Origin: Micromonospora ureilytica
GTDB taxonomy: Bacteria > Actinomycetota > Actinomycetes > Mycobacteriales > Micromonosporaceae
Direction: 5' to 3'
Length of the DNA stretch: 64,000 bases
Assembly: GCF_015751765.1 (NCBI RefSeq)
Contig: NZ_JADOTX010000001.1
Coordinates: 3,224,001 to 3,288,000 of the forward strand
Shown here: in pieces, positions 1 through 7,976 of the stretch
How the letters are laid out: every line of letters starts with the position of its first letter
How positions within the stretch are numbered: the stretch's first letter is position 1
Translations under genes and position numbers: made by a program
Notes under the pieces: generated by a model
What the model was told of the DNA's origin: nothing
Databases searched by the model: none
The model's input: only the letters and a program-made list of their open reading frames with translations

Positions 1-2
1 CG

Positions 3-128
3 GTGCGTACCCATCTCATGGACGACCTCGACGATGCCGAGGTCGCCTGCCTCACCCGGGTCTTCGACCGGCTTGGCGAGCGCCTGCGGGCGTCGCGGGT
101 CAGCTCGACCACCCCCGCCTCACGCTAG
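3..128 (+). CDS. C-terminal end of a MarR-type transcriptional regulator (partial)
   Basis: The window opens inside a reading frame that ends at the TAG at 126-128. The 41 visible residues contain the stretch MDDLDDAEVACLTRVFDRLGE followed by an arginine-rich tail, which resembles the C-terminal dimerisation helix of MarR/PadR-like winged-helix regulators (the 'L-D..E...L..L..RL' pattern after the wing). The DNA-binding part lies outside the window. It ends 11 bases before the pirin start on the same strand, so it may be cotranscribed with, and regulate, the pirin gene. The family call rests on a short segment only and is tentative. Confidence 0.5.
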   Translation: MRTHLMDDLDDAEVACLTRVFDRLGERLRASRVSSTTPASR

Positions 129-139
129 GAGCCCTCGAC

Positions 140-1129
140 ATGCCCGCGATCACCGTCGACAACGTTCTCGTCCTGCCCCGCCTGCCCCGACTCGACGAGA
201 CCACCACCACGATCCGCCCGGTCCGCACGGTGACCACGGCGCCCAGCGGCTTCGAGGGTGAGGGCTTCCCGGTCCGTCGCGCCTTCGCCGGGGTGTCGAC
301 CACCGACCTGGACCCGTTCATCCATCTCGACCAGATGGGCGAGGTCGACTATCAGCCGGGCGAGCCGAAGGGCACGCCGTGGCACCCGCACCGCGGCTTC
401 GAGACCGTCACTTACATCATCGACGGCGTCTTCGACCACCAGGACTCCAACGGCGGTGGCGGCACGATCACCGACGGCGACACCCAGTGGATGACGGCCG
501 GCAGTGGCCTGCTGCACATCGAGGCGCCGCCGGAGCACCTGGTGATGAGCGGCGGGCTCTTCCACGGCACCCAGCTCTGGGTCAACCTGCCCCGCTCGGC
601 CAAGATGAACCCGCCCCGCTACCAGGACATCCGAGGTCGCGAGTCGGCGCTGCTCACCACGCCCGACGGCGGGGCACTCATCCGGGTCATCGCCGGCGAG
701 GTCGCCGGACACCGCGGCCCGGGTTCGACATTCACCCCGATCACCATCACGCACGTGACGGTGCAGCCCGGGGCCCAGGTCGACCTGCCCTGGCGGCCAG
801 AGTTCAACGCCCTGGTCTACGTGCTGGGCGGCCGCGGCACTGTCGGCGCCGACCGCCGACCGGTCCGTACCGGCCAGCTCGCGGTGCACGGCCCGGGTGA
901 CGCCCTACGCTTCAGCGCCGACACCGCGCAGGACAGCAACACCCCGGCGCTGGACCTCTACATCATGGGTGGTCAGCCGATCCGGGAGCCGGTGGCACAG
1001 TACGGCCCATTCGTGATGAACACCCGAGACGAGCTGCTCAAGGCGTTCGAGGACTTCCAGGCCGGTCGCCTCGGCGTGATCCCCACCGAGCGGCTCCCGC
1101 ACACCGGCGGCCAGGGCACCCGGCCCTGA
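140..1129 (+). CDS. Pirin family protein
   Basis: A 329-residue bicupin of the pirin family (cytosolic iron-binding proteins; some members have quercetin 2,3-dioxygenase activity). The start is set by AGGAG at 127-131, eight bases before the ATG. The N-terminal cupin shows HPHRGFET and, 42 residues later, LLHIEAP: His82, His84, His126 and Glu128 match the four metal ligands of pirin in identity and spacing. The family's usual HRDS is HQDS here. Length is at the upper end for bacterial pirins, with about 25 extra N-terminal residues. It lies directly behind the MarR-type regulator, an arrangement common for actinobacterial pirins and suggestive of local control. Substrate cannot be deduced. 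Confidence 0.93.
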   Translation: MPAITVDNVLVLPRLPRLDETTTTIRPVRTVTTAPSGFEGEGFPVRRAFAGVSTTDLDPFIHLDQMGEVDYQPGEPKGTPWHPHRGFETVTYIIDGVFDHQDSNGGGGTITDGDTQWMTAGSGLLHIEAPPEHLVMSGGLFHGTQLWVNLPRSAKMNPPRYQDIRGRESALLTTPDGGALIRVIAGEVAGHRGPGSTFTPITITHVTVQPGAQVDLPWRPEFNALVYVLGGRGTVGADRRPVRTGQLAVHGPGDALRFSADTAQDSNTPALDLYIMGGQPIREPVAQYGPFVMNTRDELLKAFEDFQAGRLGVIPTERLPHTGGQGTRP

Positions 1130-1150
1130 CCACTGCCGACCGCTGAGATC

Positions 1151-1192
1151 GGGCGCCGACGCCCTCCGTAGACCCCGGGGGGCGTCGGCGCC
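1151..1192 (+). terminator. Bidirectional hairpin terminator between convergent genes
   Basis: GGCGCCGACGCCC at 1152-1164 pairs perfectly with 1180-1192 across a 15-base loop. It lies 22 bases past the pirin stop and ends 3 bases before the stop of the 42-aa gene on the other strand. There is no U-tract, which is usual for actinobacterial terminators. Confidence 0.75.
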
Positions 1193-1195
1193 GCC

Positions 1196-1324
1196 TCACG
1201 AGACCGCGAAAATCCCGGCGACGCCCAAAATCACCATCACCAACACCGCTACCAGCGCACCCCGTTCGCTCTCCACCGCCGGCTCGCGGTTCTCGGTCAC
1301 GGGATTCGTCGTGTCGCGGGGCAT
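1196..1324 (-). CDS. Small membrane protein, 42 aa (unknown function)
   Basis: A 42-residue open frame: about 22 polar residues (MPRDTTNPVTENREPAVESE) followed by one hydrophobic helix (ALVAVLVMVILGVAGIFAV) and a C-terminal Ser. The start is supported by a near-perfect ribosome site (GAGGAGG; CCTCCTC on the plus strand at 1332-1338) about seven bases before the ATG, and the gene ends at the hairpin terminator shared with pirin. It is probably a single-pass inner-membrane protein with the charged end in the cytoplasm. No family is recognised. It transcribes divergently from the phospholipase D-like gene, with about 130 bases between starts. Gene reality is well supported, function is not. Confidence 0.7.
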   Translation of the reverse strand: MPRDTTNPVTENREPAVESERGALVAVLVMVILGVAGIFAVS

Positions 1325-1458
1325 GGTGTGGCCTCCTCGGCTGTTGTCGCGTCGCTTCCGATGGCGTTGGCCAGGTCACCTGTCTGTCGGCCTGGCGTGC
1401 GGACCCGCGTCGGGGGTCCTACCGTGAGGACGTTGCCGACCTCCAGGGGGGCTGGACG

Positions 1459-3048
1459 GTGCCATTGCAGGACTGGTTTCTCACCGCAGAGGAACGCGCC
1501 AACCCGGTGTCTGGCATACCCGTATGGACCACGGGAAACCTCGCCGAGCCGTTGATTCACGGTGCCGCGTACTTCGACCGGCTGGTCGACGAAGTCGAGG
1601 CCCTGGGCCCCGGCGACCACCTGTTCTTCACCGACTGGCGGGGTGACCCGGACCAGCGGCTGCGCCCGGACGGTCCGACCGTGGCCCAGCTCTTCGCGCA
1701 GGCCGCCCAACGCGGCGTGGTGGTCAAGGGGTTGATCTGGCGCTCGCACCTCGACGTCCTGGCGTACAGCGAGGCGGAGAACCGCGACCTCAGCGAGACG
1801 ATCTCGGCCGCCGGTGGGGAGGTGCTGCTGGATCAACGGGTCCGGCGCGGCGGCTCGCACCATCAGAAGCTCGTGGTGCTGCGGCACCTGGGCGCGCCCG
1901 AGCGGGACGTCGCCTTCGCCGGCGGGATCGACCTGTGCCACAGCCGCCGCGATGACGCCGCTCACCACGGCGACCCGCAGCCGGTGCAGATGTCACCCCG
2001 GTACGGGCCCAATCCGCCCTGGCACGACGTGCAGCTCGCGGTGCGCGGTCCGGTGGTCGGCGCGTTGGACACCCTGTTCCGGGAACGCTGGACCGACCCG
2101 ATGCCCCTGGACTCGGAGAACCCGATTGCCTACCTGCGGGACCGGCTGCGCGGCTCGGACCTGCGCCCCGACCCGCTGCCCGAGCAACCCGCCGATCCGC
2201 CGCCCTGCGGTCCGCACCAGATCCAGGTGCTTCGCACCTACCCCGCCGTCCGGCCCCGCTACTCGTTCGCACCGGACGGGGAACGGACCGTGGCCCGGGG
2301 TTACACCAAGGCGGTACGCCGTGCCCGCCGACTCATCTACCTGGAGGATCAGTACCTCTGGTCGGCCGAGGTCGCGGACCTGTTCGCGCACGCGCTGCGG
2401 GACAACCCGGACCTGCACCTGATCGCCGTCGTCCCCCGCCACCCGGACGTGGACGGCAAGCTGGCGTTGCCGCCGAACATGGTCGGGCGCGAGCAGGCGC
2501 TGTCACTGTGCGAGCGGGCCGCACCGGACCGGGTGCACGTGTTCGACGTGGAGAACCACGCCGGCGACCCGGTCTACGTGCACGCGAAGGTGTGTGTGAT
2601 CGACGACGTCTGGGCCAGCGTCGGCAGCGACAACTTCAACCGGCGGTCCTGGACGCACGACAGCGAGTTGTCCTGCGCGGTGCTCGACGACACCCCGGAC
2701 CAGCGGGAGCCCACCGACCCCGCTGGGCGGGGCGACGGCGCGCGGACCTTCGCCCGGGACCTGCGACTGCGGCTGTGGCGCGAGCACCTGGACCGTGACC
2801 CGGACGGCGCGGACGACGCCGACCTGCTGGACCCGGCGGACGCCGTCGCGGCCGTCACGGCCGCCGCCGACGCGCTACAGCAGTGGTACGACGACGGTCA
2901 GGAGGGAGAACGACCGCCCGGACGGCTGCGGCCGCACCGCCCCGAGCGGCTGCCGTGGTACACCCGGGCCTGGGCGCTGCCGGTGTACCGGCTGGTCTAC
3001 GACCCGGACGGCAGGCCGCTGCGCGCGAGACTGGCCGGCACCTGGTGA
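1459..3048 (+). CDS. Phospholipase D-like protein (HKD family)
   Basis: A 529-residue protein of the PLD superfamily, which hydrolyses or transfers phosphodiester bonds through two HxK(x4)D motifs. The C-terminal motif is complete (His375, Lys377, Asp382, followed by GSDNFNRRS, the usual GSxN element). The N-terminal motif keeps His135 and Lys137 but has Arg at the Asp position (HQKLVVLR). GTG start with AGGGGGG eight bases upstream. No signal peptide is visible, so a cytosolic protein or membrane-peripheral enzyme is likely. Its last 52 bases overlap the 3' end of the convergent decarboxylase-fold gene. Cardiolipin synthase is an alternative, but no transmembrane segments are present, which argues against it. 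Confidence 0.88.
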   Translation: MPLQDWFLTAEERANPVSGIPVWTTGNLAEPLIHGAAYFDRLVDEVEALGPGDHLFFTDWRGDPDQRLRPDGPTVAQLFAQAAQRGVVVKGLIWRSHLDVLAYSEAENRDLSETISAAGGEVLLDQRVRRGGSHHQKLVVLRHLGAPERDVAFAGGIDLCHSRRDDAAHHGDPQPVQMSPRYGPNPPWHDVQLAVRGPVVGALDTLFRERWTDPMPLDSENPIAYLRDRLRGSDLRPDPLPEQPADPPPCGPHQIQVLRTYPAVRPRYSFAPDGERTVARGYTKAVRRARRLIYLEDQYLWSAEVADLFAHALRDNPDLHLIAVVPRHPDVDGKLALPPNMVGREQALSLCERAAPDRVHVFDVENHAGDPVYVHAKVCVIDDVWASVGSDNFNRRSWTHDSELSCAVLDDTPDQREPTDPAGRGDGARTFARDLRLRLWREHLDRDPDGADDADLLDPADAVAAVTAAADALQQWYDDGQEGERPPGRLRPHRPERLPWYTRAWALPVYRLVYDPDGRPLRARLAGTW

Positions 3049-3773
3049 AGCTGTCGGGCCGGCTCCGGCGCGGCGACCGCGTGCACGTTCAGCCCGCCGG
3101 GGTAGGCGAACGACGAGCGCGGTGAGTAGTAGCCGAAACCGATGGTCAGCGGGTTGGCCGGGCGCAGCGCGTAGATCGGGTGGCCGGGCTGGAGGAACTC
3201 CACCGACTCGATCTCGAACGGGGCGACCGGCTCGGCGACGAACGGGTAGACCGAGCTGATCAGTTGGCCGTCGCGCCGGGTGAAGTAGCGGTGGTGCCCG
3301 CTGCTGATCACGTGCCCGGTCTCCCCCACGCGACACCGTGCCCGGAGCAACGTCGTGCCGTCGATCTCCGTCTCGGAGAGCAGGTCCTCGCCCTTCACGT
3401 CGATCCGGGTGCGCCCGGCGAGCACCGGGGCGCCGCGGGCGACCGCGTACTCACGGACCCGCCGGCTGGAGGCCACGTAGTGGGTCCACCAGCCACCCGG
3501 GTTGAGGCCGCCGGGCGCGTCGACGCCCAGGAGCGAGACGCCGAGGTAGGTCAGCGAGTACGCGCCGAAGCCGGAGGTCTGCGTCTCGTCGTCGACGACG
3601 TACTGGTTGAGGAAGACCTGCCGGTCGGGGCGGGGGCAGAGCCCCGGGGGGACCAGCGCGGCGACCGCGTCGGGATCCGCCGGCAGCCAGCTGAAGTAGA
3701 GGGTGCGACTGTTCACAACGAGCTGGGGAGCGGCTGGATCGAGCACGGTGCCTCCGAACCGGGTGTCGTACAC
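2997..3773 (-). CDS. Acetoacetate decarboxylase-fold (ADC family) protein
   Basis: A 258-residue protein resembling the acetoacetate decarboxylase superfamily: an N-terminal strand pattern (LYFSWLPADPDAVAALVPPGL, FLNQYVVD), a central GGWWTHYVASSRRVREYAVARGAP segment and a conserved end (GFGYYSPRSSF). In true decarboxylases the helix after the conserved RE is followed by a Pro-Lys carrying the Schiff-base lysine; here the comparable position reads GAPVLAG with no lysine. A decarboxylase activity is therefore doubtful, and the protein may belong to one of the uncharacterised ADC-like branches with other substrates. It overlaps the end of the PLD-like gene by 52 bases and is divergent from the sigma factor gene. 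Confidence 0.7.
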   Translation of the reverse strand: MYDTRFGGTVLDPAAPQLVVNSRTLYFSWLPADPDAVAALVPPGLCPRPDRQVFLNQYVVDDETQTSGFGAYSLTYLGVSLLGVDAPGGLNPGGWWTHYVASSRRVREYAVARGAPVLAGRTRIDVKGEDLLSETEIDGTTLLRARCRVGETGHVISSGHHRYFTRRDGQLISSVYPFVAEPVAPFEIESVEFLQPGHPIYALRPANPLTIGFGYYSPRSSFAYPGGLNVHAVAAPEPARQLHQVPASLARSGLPSGS

Positions 3774-3875
3774 GCGACGCTACGGCCGGTCCCGCCAGCG
3801 GGACAAGGACGGATAGTCGACACTCCTGCCGACTTGTCGGATTTCATGTTGACCAGTCGACGCAGCTGGGGGACC

Positions 3876-3894
3876 CGATCGGTCGGACCGATCG
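3876..3894. promoter_or_regulatory. Perfect 9-bp inverted repeat, candidate operator
   Basis: CGATCGGTC and GACCGATCG flank one G. The site is about 100 bases upstream of the leftward ADC-like start and 230 bases upstream of the sigma factor start. The size and symmetry suit a TetR- or MarR-type dimer, but no regulator gene adjoins it, so the partner is unknown. Confidence 0.35.
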
Positions 3895-3908
3895 GCCGAC
3901 CGGGCAGC

Positions 3909-3932
3909 GACTCACAGCGGGAAACCGGGTAA
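3909..3932 (+). promoter_or_regulatory. Possible SigB/SigF-type promoter of the sigma factor gene
   Basis: GACT at 3909-3912, a 14-base spacer and GGGTAA at 3927-3932 fit the loose GNNT-N14-16-GGGTA pattern used by actinobacterial stress sigma factors. This would make the gene autoregulated, as is known for relatives. The -35 element is weak and the 5' leader would be long (about 185 bases), so confidence is low. Confidence 0.25.
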
Positions 3933-4124
3933 GGGTCCTCACAGCCACCTCAAATTCTGGCTGATTTGCCTGCTTTGTGGTGTGACACGCCTTAAGTACA
4001 TCAACCTTTCGGCTAGATTTCGGGGAGACGATCAGGTTAAGGTGACTCCCGAACGGCCCAATGGAAGCTAAACCAAAGCGTCACGTCTTTTTTGTCAGCG
4101 GACGAGGTGCAGGGAGGACCACCC

Positions 4125-4949
4125 ATGACCGCGCCAACGATCACCGAGCAGCCGAGCGCCGCCGTCAAGGCCACCACCAAGCTCGACCCGCGCGCTCTCA
4201 CCGACAGCGCCGCCGACCTGCTCAACGCCATGGCGGCGCTGCCCGCCAACCACCCGTCGCGCGCCGCGCTGCGGGACCGGGCGATCGAGGCCTGGCTGCC
4301 GCTCGCCAACCACCTGGCCCACCGCTACAGCGGGCGCGGCGAGCCGAACGACGACCTGGCGCAGACCGCCGCGATCGGCCTGATCAAGGCCATCGACAAG
4401 TTCGACCCCTCCCGCGGTGTCGACTTCGCCGGTTACGCGATCCCCACCATCATCGGCGAGCTCAAGCGCCACTTCCGGGACCGCACCTGGGACATCCGGG
4501 TGCCCCGCCGGCTCCAGGAGCTGCGGCTGGCCATCTCCGACGCCAACAGCTCGCTCCTGCAGACCCTCGGCCGCTCGCCGACGGTCGCCGACATCGCCGC
4601 GCACCTCAAGCTCACCGAGGAAGAGGTGCTGGAGGGCCTGGAAGGCGCCCGCGCGTACAACGCGGTGTCGCTCTCCACCCCGACCGGCGACGGCGAGCGC
4701 GCCACCGAGCTGGGCGACATGCTCGGCGGCGAGGACAGCGAGTTCGAGCTGGCTGAGCTGCGGGTCGCGCTCGGCCCGGCACTGGCCACCCTCGACGAGC
4801 GCGAGCAGAAGATCCTCACGCTGCGCTTCTACGGCAACCTGACCCAGTCGCAGATCGCCGACCAGATCGGCGTCTCGCAGATGCACGTCTCGCGGCTGCT
4901 GACCCGGGCGCTGACCAAGCTGCGCGGCCAGCTCGACGGCACGTACTGA
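4125..4949 (+). CDS. RNA polymerase sigma factor, SigB/SigF/SigG family
   Basis: A 274-residue group 3 sigma factor. Region 2 is at about residues 55-125 (LANHLAHRYSGRGEPNDDLAQTA with the -10 reading motif DFAGYAIPTIIGELKRHFRD), region 3 at about 130-190 (RRLQELRLAISDANSSL, GRSPTVADIAAHL) and region 4 at about 215-274 with the helix-turn-helix GNLTQSQIADQIGVSQMHVSRLL. The start at 4125 is chosen because AGGGAGG lies seven bases upstream; upstream in-frame starts lack one. Such factors direct stress or developmental gene sets and are normally held by an anti-sigma factor (RsbW/UsfX type); no anti-sigma or anti-anti-sigma gene adjoins this one. It forms a single-gene unit closed by a strong hairpin. 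Confidence 0.94.
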   Translation: MTAPTITEQPSAAVKATTKLDPRALTDSAADLLNAMAALPANHPSRAALRDRAIEAWLPLANHLAHRYSGRGEPNDDLAQTAAIGLIKAIDKFDPSRGVDFAGYAIPTIIGELKRHFRDRTWDIRVPRRLQELRLAISDANSSLLQTLGRSPTVADIAAHLKLTEEEVLEGLEGARAYNAVSLSTPTGDGERATELGDMLGGEDSEFELAELRVALGPALATLDEREQKILTLRFYGNLTQSQIADQIGVSQMHVSRLLTRALTKLRGQLDGTY

Positions 4950-4961
4950 CCAGTTCACGAC

Positions 4962-4993
4962 GGAAGGGCCGGGTCCGTGGACCCGGCCCTTCC
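4962..4993 (+). terminator. Hairpin terminator after the sigma factor gene
   Basis: A 15-base arm at 4962-4976 is the exact complement of 4979-4993, so the tip of the stem opens into a short loop. It lies 12 bases after the stop codon and is followed by a pyrimidine-rich run. Confidence 0.85.
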
Positions 4994-5063
4994 CTCTGTC
5001 CGTGTTGTCACGTGAGCGTGACAGTGTGACAGCGCGACCGCTGCGCGTACCGGTGCTGTCGCG

Positions 5064-5654
5064 TCAGCGGCCGACCGGCTCCCGCCACATCGGCCAGAAC
5101 GGCGTGCCGTCGGGCACCCGGAACGGCTCGCCGGCCAGGTAACCGTGCTTCGCGTACAGGTCCCGGCTGCGCGGACTGCTCGCCTCCAGGTACGCCGGCA
5201 TCCCGTTGGCGTCCAGCCAGGCGTGGTGGTGCCGCATCAGCGCGCTCCCCAACCCCTGCCCCTGCCGGTCGGGCTGGGTGGCCAGGAACGCGAGGTGGTG
5301 GTGATCCGGATGCGGGTGGTTCGCCGCGAACAGCTCGTCCAGGTGCTGGAACCGGTCGGTCCACTCGCCGCAGGCGGCGGCCAGTCGGGCGTCGTAGTCC
5401 GCCGGCGGCGGCGCCGGTTCGCCAACCGACGGAAGCCAGACCGCGACCGAGGCCCGGTCCGCCGTGGCGTGGACCATGCCGTGCCGCATCGCGTGCTCGA
5501 CCAGGATCTCGAAGTCTCCGGCCAGCACGGCCTCCCGCTTGCTCGCGTCCGGGACGAGCCAGTACGTCACCTTCAGGACGGTGAACGCCTCGGCGATCCG
5601 ACCCGCCACGAGGGTGGTCTCCTCCGGTCCGAGCCGTTCGATGACCACGCTCAT
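5064..5654 (-). CDS. GNAT family N-acetyltransferase
   Basis: A 196-residue acetyltransferase with the acetyl-CoA pyrophosphate loop QPDRQGQGLGSALM (Q-x-x-G-x-G/A) and a downstream helix (ASSPRSRDLYAKHGYLAGE) typical of GNAT motif B. The chosen ATG overlaps the stop of the upstream permease gene (ATGA at 5651-5654) and is preceded by GGAGGTGA, so translation is probably coupled. Longer in-frame starts would run into the permease gene. Substrate is unknown; pairing with an amino acid/amine permease suggests modification of an imported amine, but that is inference. Confidence 0.9.
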   Translation of the reverse strand: MSVVIERLGPEETTLVAGRIAEAFTVLKVTYWLVPDASKREAVLAGDFEILVEHAMRHGMVHATADRASVAVWLPSVGEPAPPPADYDARLAAACGEWTDRFQHLDELFAANHPHPDHHHLAFLATQPDRQGQGLGSALMRHHHAWLDANGMPAYLEASSPRSRDLYAKHGYLAGEPFRVPDGTPFWPMWREPVGR

Positions 5655-7162
5655 CGGGTCACCTCCACGGCGACCGGCGCCTCCGGCTTGACGGCGGCTG
5701 CGGCGCTCGCCGCGCCCAGGCCGATCCGGGCGTACGTGTCCGGGCGGTTGCTGCGCAGCAGCAGGGCCCAGCCGATGCCCAGCAGGGCAGCCACCGGGTA
5801 CGCGGCGGGCAGCGCCCACCGCAGCGTGGAGTCCGGCGCGACGCCGAGCAGGTTGGCGAAGTTCGACACGGCCAACCAGATGATCACGAAGAGCGCGATG
5901 GTGGCCAGGCCGGGTGCGATGGCCCGCCGCCAGAGGTTCTCGCCGCCGCCGGAGCGGGCGAAGTAGGCGATCACCGCCACCGAGGTGGTGGCGATCAGCA
6001 GCAGGACGCCGAAACCGCCGGTGGTGCCGACCCAGAAGAACAGTTGGACCACCGGGTCCCAGCCGTTGACCGCGTACAGCAGGATGACCAGCAGTCCGAG
6101 GACGCTCTGCGCCACCGAGGCGGCCCGCGGCGCCCCGGTACGGGCCGAGGTCTTCCCGAACACCGCCGGCAGCACCCGCTCCCGACCGAGCGCGAACGTG
6201 TAGCGGGCCGTGGTGTTGTGGAACGAGATCATCGCGGCGAGCACCGAGGTCAGGAAGAGCACCTGCCCGATGGTGACCGCGGTGTCGCCGAGCTGTGCGG
6301 CGGCCAGGTTGAAGATCAGCCCGACGCTCTGCTCGCCGGCCTCGGCGACGATCCGGTCCTGCCCCACGGCGACCGTCATGGTCCAGGACGACAGCGCGTA
6401 CAGCCCGGCGATGATCGCCACCGAGAGGTAGGTGGCCAGCGGCACCGTGCGCTTCGGGTCCTTGCTCTCCTCGCTGAAGACCACCGCCGACTCGAAGCCG
6501 ACGAAGCCGAGGACGGCCAGCACCAGCACCGCGCCGACGCCCGGCACGAAGAGGTTGTCCGGTGAGAACGAGGCGAAGCTGACCTCACCGTCGGCCGGGT
6601 TGCCGATCTGCCCCAGGTCGAAGACGAGGACCACCACGATCTCGGCGACCAGCAGCGCGGCCAGGACCATGCCGTTGAGGTCGACCCGGAGCAGGCCGAG
6701 TATGCCGACCAACGCCCATGCCACCAGGGCCACGACGGCCCAGTGCGGGTGCCCGCCGAAGAGCCGGTCGAGCACCGGCTCGGCCGCCACACCGATCGTG
6801 CCGTAGAGCCCGACCTGCAGCGCGTTGTAGGCGATCAGCGCGACCCAGGCCGCGCCCACGCCGGCCGGCCGGCCGAGGCCGCGGGAGATGTAGGCGTAGA
6901 AGGCGCCGGCGTTCTCCACCCGGCGGGACATCGCCACGTAGCCCACCGAGAACAGGGCGAGCACCGCGGCGATCAGCAGGAAGGCCAGCGGGATTCCGGT
7001 CACCCCGATGACGCCGTAGCCGGTGGTCACGACGCCGGCCACCACTGTCAGCGGCGCGGCGGCGGAGAGGACGAAGAAGATCACCGAGGGGATGCCGAGG
7101 CGGCCTCGGGCCAGGGCTTCGGAGACGTTGCTCGGTCGGTCGACTGTCGATGTCGGGGGCAT
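5651..7162 (-). CDS. APC superfamily amino acid/amine permease
   Basis: A 503-residue integral membrane protein with about 12 predicted helices and the APC signature at the start (SVIFFVLSAAAPLTVVAGVV, ending helix 1 with a small-residue break), plus ENAGAFYAYISRGLGRPAGVGAAW in helix 3 and FVGFESAVVFSEESKDPKRTVP in the helix 6 area, which is the typical permease motif. It probably imports an amino acid or amine with proton coupling. The gene leads a two-gene unit with the GNAT acetyltransferase (four-base overlap). Specificity cannot be read from the sequence. Confidence 0.93.
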   Translation of the reverse strand: MPPTSTVDRPSNVSEALARGRLGIPSVIFFVLSAAAPLTVVAGVVTTGYGVIGVTGIPLAFLLIAAVLALFSVGYVAMSRRVENAGAFYAYISRGLGRPAGVGAAWVALIAYNALQVGLYGTIGVAAEPVLDRLFGGHPHWAVVALVAWALVGILGLLRVDLNGMVLAALLVAEIVVVLVFDLGQIGNPADGEVSFASFSPDNLFVPGVGAVLVLAVLGFVGFESAVVFSEESKDPKRTVPLATYLSVAIIAGLYALSSWTMTVAVGQDRIVAEAGEQSVGLIFNLAAAQLGDTAVTIGQVLFLTSVLAAMISFHNTTARYTFALGRERVLPAVFGKTSARTGAPRAASVAQSVLGLLVILLYAVNGWDPVVQLFFWVGTTGGFGVLLLIATTSVAVIAYFARSGGGENLWRRAIAPGLATIALFVIIWLAVSNFANLLGVAPDSTLRWALPAAYPVAALLGIGWALLLRSNRPDTYARIGLGAASAAAAVKPEAPVAVEVTR

Positions 7163-7208
7163 ACGACTACTCCGATTGGTCGAGGGGAGGGTTGGGTAAC
7201 CGGCGGGA

Positions 7209-7835
7209 TCAGGGAATGCCGCGCAGCACGGCGGCCCCGACGGCGGCCTCGGTGTGCCCGACGAGTTCCTTGAGGGGTGCCGGCAGCGCGGGGATGAGGA
7301 CGTTCAGCCGGTGGTGCGCGCGAGGGCCGGCGCTCCACAGCACCTCTCGGGTCAGCCCGGCGGCTACGACCAGGCCGAGCAGCAGGGCGTCCGGCACGCC
7401 CGGCGGGTCCGGACGGTCCAGCAGGGCCCGCAGCCGGGTAGCCGGCCAGGCCACCGCGTTGAGGTCGATCGGCAGGTAGCTGACAGTGGTACGCAGCAGC
7501 CGGCGACTCTCCTGGCGGCGCAGCACGCCGGCGCGGGCCAGCCGCTCCCCCACCGAGGCCGTCGCGCTCTGCGACAGGAAGCTCAGCCAGGTGCGCAACT
7601 CCCGGTGTTGGGACTCGCCGATCAACTGGTCCAGCACGGTGTGTGCCAGCGCGTCCGCTGGCGGGCGCCGGTCGATGACGGTGACCTGCCCGGCCGTCAC
7701 GGTGATGTGTCCATAAAGGATCAGCTCGCCGAGCAGCCCTCCGGCCAGCCCGAGCCCGGTCGCCGCCGGGTGCAGCTTGGCCTTGCCACGACTGTCGTTG
7801 TGTGCGATCAGGAAGAACTCGTCGGCGATGAGCAA
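7209..7835 (-). CDS. GPP34 family phosphoprotein (GOLPH3/Vps74-like)
   Basis: A 208-residue protein of the GPP34 family, homologous to eukaryotic Golgi phosphoprotein 3, which binds phosphatidylinositol-4-phosphate. Actinobacteria carry many copies of unknown role. Recognisable pieces are the start LLIADEFFLIAHND, GLGLAGGLLGELILYGHI and the middle DRRPPADALAHTVLDQL. A TTG start at 7833-7835 is taken because GGGAGG precedes it closely and no ATG or GTG in frame lies nearby; a long upstream extension of the same open frame is antisense to the regulator gene and is not believed. It is divergent from the XRE-DUF5753 regulator with about 140 bases between. Confidence 0.87.
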   Translation of the reverse strand: MLIADEFFLIAHNDSRGKAKLHPAATGLGLAGGLLGELILYGHITVTAGQVTVIDRRPPADALAHTVLDQLIGESQHRELRTWLSFLSQSATASVGERLARAGVLRRQESRRLLRTTVSYLPIDLNAVAWPATRLRALLDRPDPPGVPDALLLGLVVAAGLTREVLWSAGPRAHHRLNVLIPALPAPLKELVGHTEAAVGAAVLRGIP

Positions 7836-7898
7836 CGGTCCTCCCGCACAGGTGTGTCCACAGTGATCGCGACCGGGAAAGGATGCACCGACAGCTAC

Positions 7899-7929
7899 TG
7901 CAACGCAACTCCCAGATTTGAAAGTTGCA
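7899..7929. promoter_or_regulatory. Inverted repeat between GPP34 and XRE genes, candidate operator
   Basis: GCAACT (7905-7910) and AGTTGC (7923-7928) are separated by 12 bases and sit in a slightly wider TGCAAC...GTTGCA frame (7899-7904, 7924-7929). It is located in the divergent intergenic region about 50 bases from the XRE start. It may be the binding site of the adjacent XRE regulator; nothing proves this. Confidence 0.35.
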
Positions 7930-7976
7930 CTCCGTGCAGGCGCGACCTGCGGATCTTGTCGTGGCAGACTCGGACG

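Larger units (their letters stand above)
3774..4124. other. Divergent regulatory region, 351 bases without a gene
   Basis: No convincing coding frame. This region separates the ADC-like gene (leftward) from the sigma factor gene (rightward) and is noticeably less GC-rich between about 3945 and 4100. It holds the 19-base inverted repeat at 3876-3894, a possible SigB/SigF-type promoter near 3909-3932 and the AGGGAGG ribosome site (4111-4117) of the sigma factor gene. Confidence 0.6.

Noticed and set aside
4092..4124. Earlier TTG start for the sigma factor
   Set aside because: It lies upstream of the AGGGAGG site that fits the ATG at 4125.
7254..7976. Upstream extension of the XRE regulator frame
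   Set aside because: It is antisense to the GPP34 gene and lacks any DNA-binding motif; the family starts near 7977.
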